Source of the DNA: CAUZSH01 sp963582935
GTDB taxonomy: Bacteria; Pseudomonadota; Gammaproteobacteria; Francisellales; Francisellaceae
NCBI GenBank assembly: GCA_963582935.1
Contig: CAUZSH010000074.1
Span: forward strand, 1-7,969
Direction: 5' to 3'
DNA: 7,969 nt
Shown here: positions 5,973 to 7,969 of the stretch, in pieces
Layout of the letters: each line of letters opens with the position of its first letter
How positions within the stretch are numbered: the first letter of the stretch is position 1
Notes under the pieces: generated by a model
Told to the model about the DNA's origin: nothing
The model's input: only the letters and a program-made list of their open reading frames with translations
Databases searched by the model: none
Position numbers and translations under genes: made by a program

Positions 5973-6761
5973 ATGTCACAGGTTATTAGATGGTATGTCG
6001 ATAATCCTTTCCAAAACTATAATCATCTGATTGTAAGCTCTGTGGAGGATATTGCTGTTGTGGTGGATCCTTTTGATCCCTTACAAGCGATTGAGCAAGC
6101 AAAAAAGGCACAGAAAAAGATTGTGGCAATATTGCTGACCCATGAACATTTTGATCATTATCAAGGCGCATTGGAACTTTCTAAGTTAACGGGTGCGAAA
6201 ATATATGCTCATATTTCAAATCAAAATGACGTGCCTCACATGGATATCGCTTTAGAAGATGGAGAAATGATTTCTTTTGCCGAGGATATAACGTTGAAAG
6301 TGTTGGCGACTCCGGGGCATATAAAAGGACATATTTGCTTTTATTCAGAGGATGATAGTTATTTAGTTTGTGGTGATGTTATCTTTAATGCGGGAGTGGG
6401 CAATGTGCGTGCTACAAGCGCTGATGTGAAGGCGCTTTATCTGTCTTTGAGCCAGATTGCGAGGTTGCCAGATAATACCTGTATTTATCCGGCACATGAT
6501 TATTTTCAAACCAACTTAGCATTTACAAAGGATATTGATTCAGAAAATAAAATTGCCGCCACATGGCTAGAAAGATTAGATAAACAAACACCTGAAACAA
6601 GATCGGTTTCAACGCTTCAAGATGAGCTTCAATATAATTTATTTCTGCAAGTAAATGAAGCAAGCGTGGTTGCAAAAATAGCAATAAAAGCAGGGATTAA
6701 TACATTAGATTCAGGGCTTGAGGCTTTTAAGGTTTTAAGAGCGCTGCGAGATAAATGGTAG
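5973..6761 (+). CDS. gloB: Hydroxyacylglutathione hydrolase (glyoxalase II, 262 aa)
   Basis: GloB is a metallo-beta-lactamase-fold enzyme that hydrolyses S-D-lactoylglutathione to D-lactate and glutathione, completing methylglyoxal detoxification in the cytosol. The binuclear metal ligands are all visible: THEHFDH at 56-62 (H57, H59, D61, H62), TPGH at 113-116 (H116), CGD with bridging D135, and YPAH with H175. The C-terminal helical part ends in LRALRDKW, like the LRxxKDxF tail of true glyoxalase II, and the 262 aa length fits the family (about 250-260). Odd points: the usual GGCGRLFEG-like segment after the bridging aspartate is GVGNVRATSADV here, and YCGHEY is YPAHDY. These place it in a divergent branch, so a related thioesterase activity cannot be excluded. 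It lies 10 nt after hemY and 9 nt before mazG. Confidence 0.85.
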   Translation: MSQVIRWYVDNPFQNYNHLIVSSVEDIAVVVDPFDPLQAIEQAKKAQKKIVAILLTHEHFDHYQGALELSKLTGAKIYAHISNQNDVPHMDIALEDGEMISFAEDITLKVLATPGHIKGHICFYSEDDSYLVCGDVIFNAGVGNVRATSADVKALYLSLSQIARLPDNTCIYPAHDYFQTNLAFTKDIDSENKIAATWLERLDKQTPETRSVSTLQDELQYNLFLQVNEASVVAKIAIKAGINTLDSGLEAFKVLRALRDKW

Positions 6762-6770
6762 TCTTGGAAT

Positions 6771-7574
6771 ATGTCATTAGAAAAAGAAATTACCGAGTTA
6801 GTTGATGTCATGGCACAAATGCGTGATCCCGAAAAAGGATGTGCATGGACCCAAAAGCAAACTTATCAATCACTTACACCTCACACAATAGAGGAAGCCT
6901 ATGAAGTGGCTGATACGATCGAACGAGGTGCTTATAGTGAGTTAAAAGGAGAAGTTGCGGATTTATTGAATCAAGTTATTTTTTATTCTCGTATTGCAGA
7001 AGAATCGGGAAACTTTGATTTTAAAGGAGTGGTCCAACATCTAAAACAAAAGCTAATTGATCGTCATCCAGATGTTTTTGCTAAACAAAATAACTTATCT
7101 GTGAGTGATTTAGAAAAACAGTGGGAAACGATTAAAAAGCAAGAAAGAGTGCAGCATAATATCGGAAACACAGAAAGTATTTTGAATGATATCGCCTATA
7201 ATTTACCTGCACTTTCTATTGCAAAAAAGCTACAAACTCGTGTAGCAAGTGTTGGATTTGACTGGGAAAAACAATCGGAAGTGCTTACTCAACTTAAGTC
7301 GGAAGTGATTGAATTAGAGGAAGCCTTCACTCAAAATGATAAAATGGCGGTTTTGGATGAGGTGGGTGATGTGATGTTTTCTTGCGTGAACCTTATTCGA
7401 CACTTAAGAGAAGACCCAGAGCAAGTTATGCGTCAGTCTTGTCGTAAATTTGAAGGCCGTTTTCGTGCATTGGAATCTATCCTGGAATCTCAAAATATGC
7501 CTGTCGAAGATGCAAATATAATTCAGCTAGAAGAGGCGTGGACACAAGCAAAATATCAGTGCAGAATAAAGTGA
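6771..7574 (+). CDS. mazG: MazG nucleoside triphosphate pyrophosphohydrolase (267 aa)
   Basis: MazG hydrolyses (d)NTPs to the monophosphate and pyrophosphate, cleaning up aberrant nucleotides; in E. coli it also lowers (p)ppGpp levels under MazEF stress. The two tandem MazG domains are recognisable. The first contains MRDPEKGCAW at 17-26, IEEAYEVADTIE at 40-51 (metal-binding EExxE), EVADLLNQVIFYSRIA at 61-76 and KLIDRHPDVFA at 94-104. The second contains the SEVIELEEA segment at 177-185 and DEVGDVMFSCVNL at 196-208 (ExxD metal ligands E197 and D200). Length matches the E. coli protein (263 aa). In domain 1, GCAWT replaces the usual GCPWD and EVADLL replaces ELGDLL, while domain 2 keeps its consensus residues. 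No mazE or mazF is adjacent. The Shine-Dalgarno is weak (TTGGA), so translation may depend on coupling to gloB 9 nt upstream. Confidence 0.92.
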   Translation: MSLEKEITELVDVMAQMRDPEKGCAWTQKQTYQSLTPHTIEEAYEVADTIERGAYSELKGEVADLLNQVIFYSRIAEESGNFDFKGVVQHLKQKLIDRHPDVFAKQNNLSVSDLEKQWETIKKQERVQHNIGNTESILNDIAYNLPALSIAKKLQTRVASVGFDWEKQSEVLTQLKSEVIELEEAFTQNDKMAVLDEVGDVMFSCVNLIRHLREDPEQVMRQSCRKFEGRFRALESILESQNMPVEDANIIQLEEAWTQAKYQCRIK

Positions 7575-7617
7575 TGTCAGTATAAAACTTATTCGGATTA
7601 GCGATATCATAAGAATT

Positions 7618-7623
7618 AGAGGT
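7618..7623 (+). promoter_or_regulatory. Ribosome binding site for ldhA
   Basis: AGAGGT lies 10 nt before the ATG at 7634. The 59-nt mazG-ldhA gap (7575-7633) shows no hairpin-plus-T-run terminator. It contains a TATAAA at 7581-7586 that could be a -10 box, without a clear -35. Whether ldhA has its own promoter cannot be decided. Confidence 0.45.
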
Positions 7624-7633
7624 AAGAGATATT

Positions 7634-7813
7634 ATGAAGATTTTATTTTTTTCATCCAAGCTGTATGACAAAGAGTCTTTTGAGAAATGTAATCAAAATT
7701 ACAACTTTGGGATTGAATATACTTCGTCTCAATTAAATGAACAAAGTGTTATTTTGGCAACTGGCTACGACGCTATTTGCACATTTGTTAATGACCACCT
7801 AAATGAAAACGCT
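7634..7813 (+). pseudogene. ldhA: D-lactate dehydrogenase, N-terminal 60 codons only; interrupted
   Basis: The first 60 codons match the N-terminus of fermentative D-lactate dehydrogenase (LdhA, NADH-dependent reduction of pyruvate to D-lactate), which in E. coli is 329 aa. Shared features are the MKxxxxSxKxYDK start, the NFGIEYTSSQLNEQS stretch aligning with FGFELEFFDFLLTEKT, and GYDAICTFVND aligning with GCEAVCIFVND. After residue 60 (about 7811-7813) the similarity ends. The frame runs 26 more codons with unrelated, GC-rich codons to a stop at 7892-7894. The catalytic Arg, Glu and His and the Rossmann domain are therefore absent here. Most likely ldhA is disrupted by an insertion whose other end lies beyond the window. 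The exact breakpoint could be a few bases either way. Confidence 0.75.
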
Positions 7814-7969
7814 GCGAGACAGGGAGAGGCGAAGCCGAGGTGGAGTAGTCCTCAGAAGGGCTGCCTTTCGGCTCCATTGAGAGATTGTGCGTAGCGCTTC
7901 GACCTTTGGAAGCTGGAAGGTATTTCCCAGCCCGTAGAGCCATATACGCAGTACTGGCTTTCAAAAACG
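7811..7969. mobile_element. GC-rich, hairpin-rich segment inserted in ldhA; end of an unidentified element
   Basis: By hand count GC is about 55% here (88 of 159) against about 31% in the 180 bp before it, and the change coincides with the loss of ldhA similarity. Several adjoining hairpins can be drawn: AGCCGA (7833-7838) with TCGGCT (7868-7873), GCTTC (7896-7900) with GAAGC (7909-7913), GCTGGAA (7912-7918) with TTCCCAGC (7924-7931, one bulged base), and AGCCA (7938-7942) with TGGCT (7955-7959). The second and third share 7912-7913, so they are alternatives at that point. This density suggests a structured RNA or the structured end of a mobile element. Candidates are a group II intron portion, an IS110/IS1111-type end with its non-coding RNA region, or another multicopy repeat. 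No diagnostic motif decides between them. One minus-strand frame is open from the window edge down to a stop at 7852-7854, and one plus-strand frame is open from 7895 to the edge; neither translation is recognised. Confidence 0.5.

Noticed and set aside
7575..7633. Terminator between mazG and ldhA
   Set aside because: Only a weak CTTAT/ATAAG pairing with a long loop is present and there is no T-run, so no intrinsic terminator is supported.
7814..7894. The 26-codon continuation of the ldhA frame as a genuine C-terminus or small protein
   Set aside because: Composition and hairpin content differ sharply from ldhA, and the LdhA family continues for some 270 more residues. It is read-through into inserted DNA.
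7811..7969. Firm call of the terminal insert as a group II intron
   Set aside because: There are several hairpins and a GTGCG at 7887-7891, but no domain V-like hairpin and no maturase reading frame in view, and the ldhA break at about 7811 does not begin with the canonical GTGYG. Identity was left open.
1..7969. CRISPR array, tRNA, rRNA or defence/toxin-antitoxin system
   Set aside because: No regularly spaced direct repeats, no tRNA-like cloverleaf, no rRNA signatures and no mazE/mazF or other defence-type proteins are seen. mazG here is the housekeeping two-domain form.

Overview
The window looks like part of the chromosome of a low-GC gammaproteobacterium. The evidence is the hemD-hemX-hemY order (HemX and HemY are the membrane proteins that accompany hemD in beta- and gammaproteobacteria), an Escherichia-type SufE, two-domain MazG and LdhA, and AT-rich codon use. 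I could not fix the genus. Apart from the mobile DNA at its two ends, the window is ordinary housekeeping sequence, and I did not find a convincing new multi-gene system.

Layout. (1) Positions 3-804 hold a complete IS6-family insertion sequence with 14-bp perfect terminal inverted repeats and one DDE transposase. (2) Directly after it, 805-879 is the 3' tail of a gene whose upstream part is missing, most simply because the IS inserted there or recombined. (3) Positions 887-2236 on the minus strand encode a Cys/Met-metabolism PLP enzyme of the O-acetylhomoserine sulfhydrylase / cystathionine synthase fold. (4) A 151-bp AT-rich divergent promoter region (2237-2387) carries three short inverted repeats. 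(5) A tightly packed plus-strand cluster follows: sufE, hemD, hemX, hemY, gloB and mazG (2388-7574). The first four overlap by 1-11 nt and the next two are separated by 9-10 nt, so the cluster is probably one transcription unit. (6) After a 59-nt gap comes the start of ldhA (7634). It matches the D-lactate dehydrogenase N-terminus for about 60 codons and then stops matching at about 7811. (7) From there to the window end (about 159 nt) the GC content jumps from about 31% to about 55% by hand count, and the sequence folds into several adjoining hairpins. This looks like one end of an inserted element that continues beyond the window.

How the genes fit together. SufE passes sulfur from the SufS cysteine desulfurase to Fe-S cluster assembly, and HemD closes the tetrapyrrole ring to uroporphyrinogen III. 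HemX and HemY are inner-membrane proteins of the same pathway. Linking sulfur/Fe-S supply with haem synthesis in one operon is plausible; sufE sits where hemC is found in many relatives. GloB (glyoxalase II) and MazG (NTP pyrophosphohydrolase) are damage-control enzymes. GloB yields D-lactate, and the following gene would have been D-lactate dehydrogenase, but it appears broken. The divergent PLP enzyme also handles sulfur amino acids.

Both window edges fall at or inside mobile or probably repeated DNA. This is what one expects if the window is a whole contig that ended at repeats, so junction interpretations at both ends should be treated with care.
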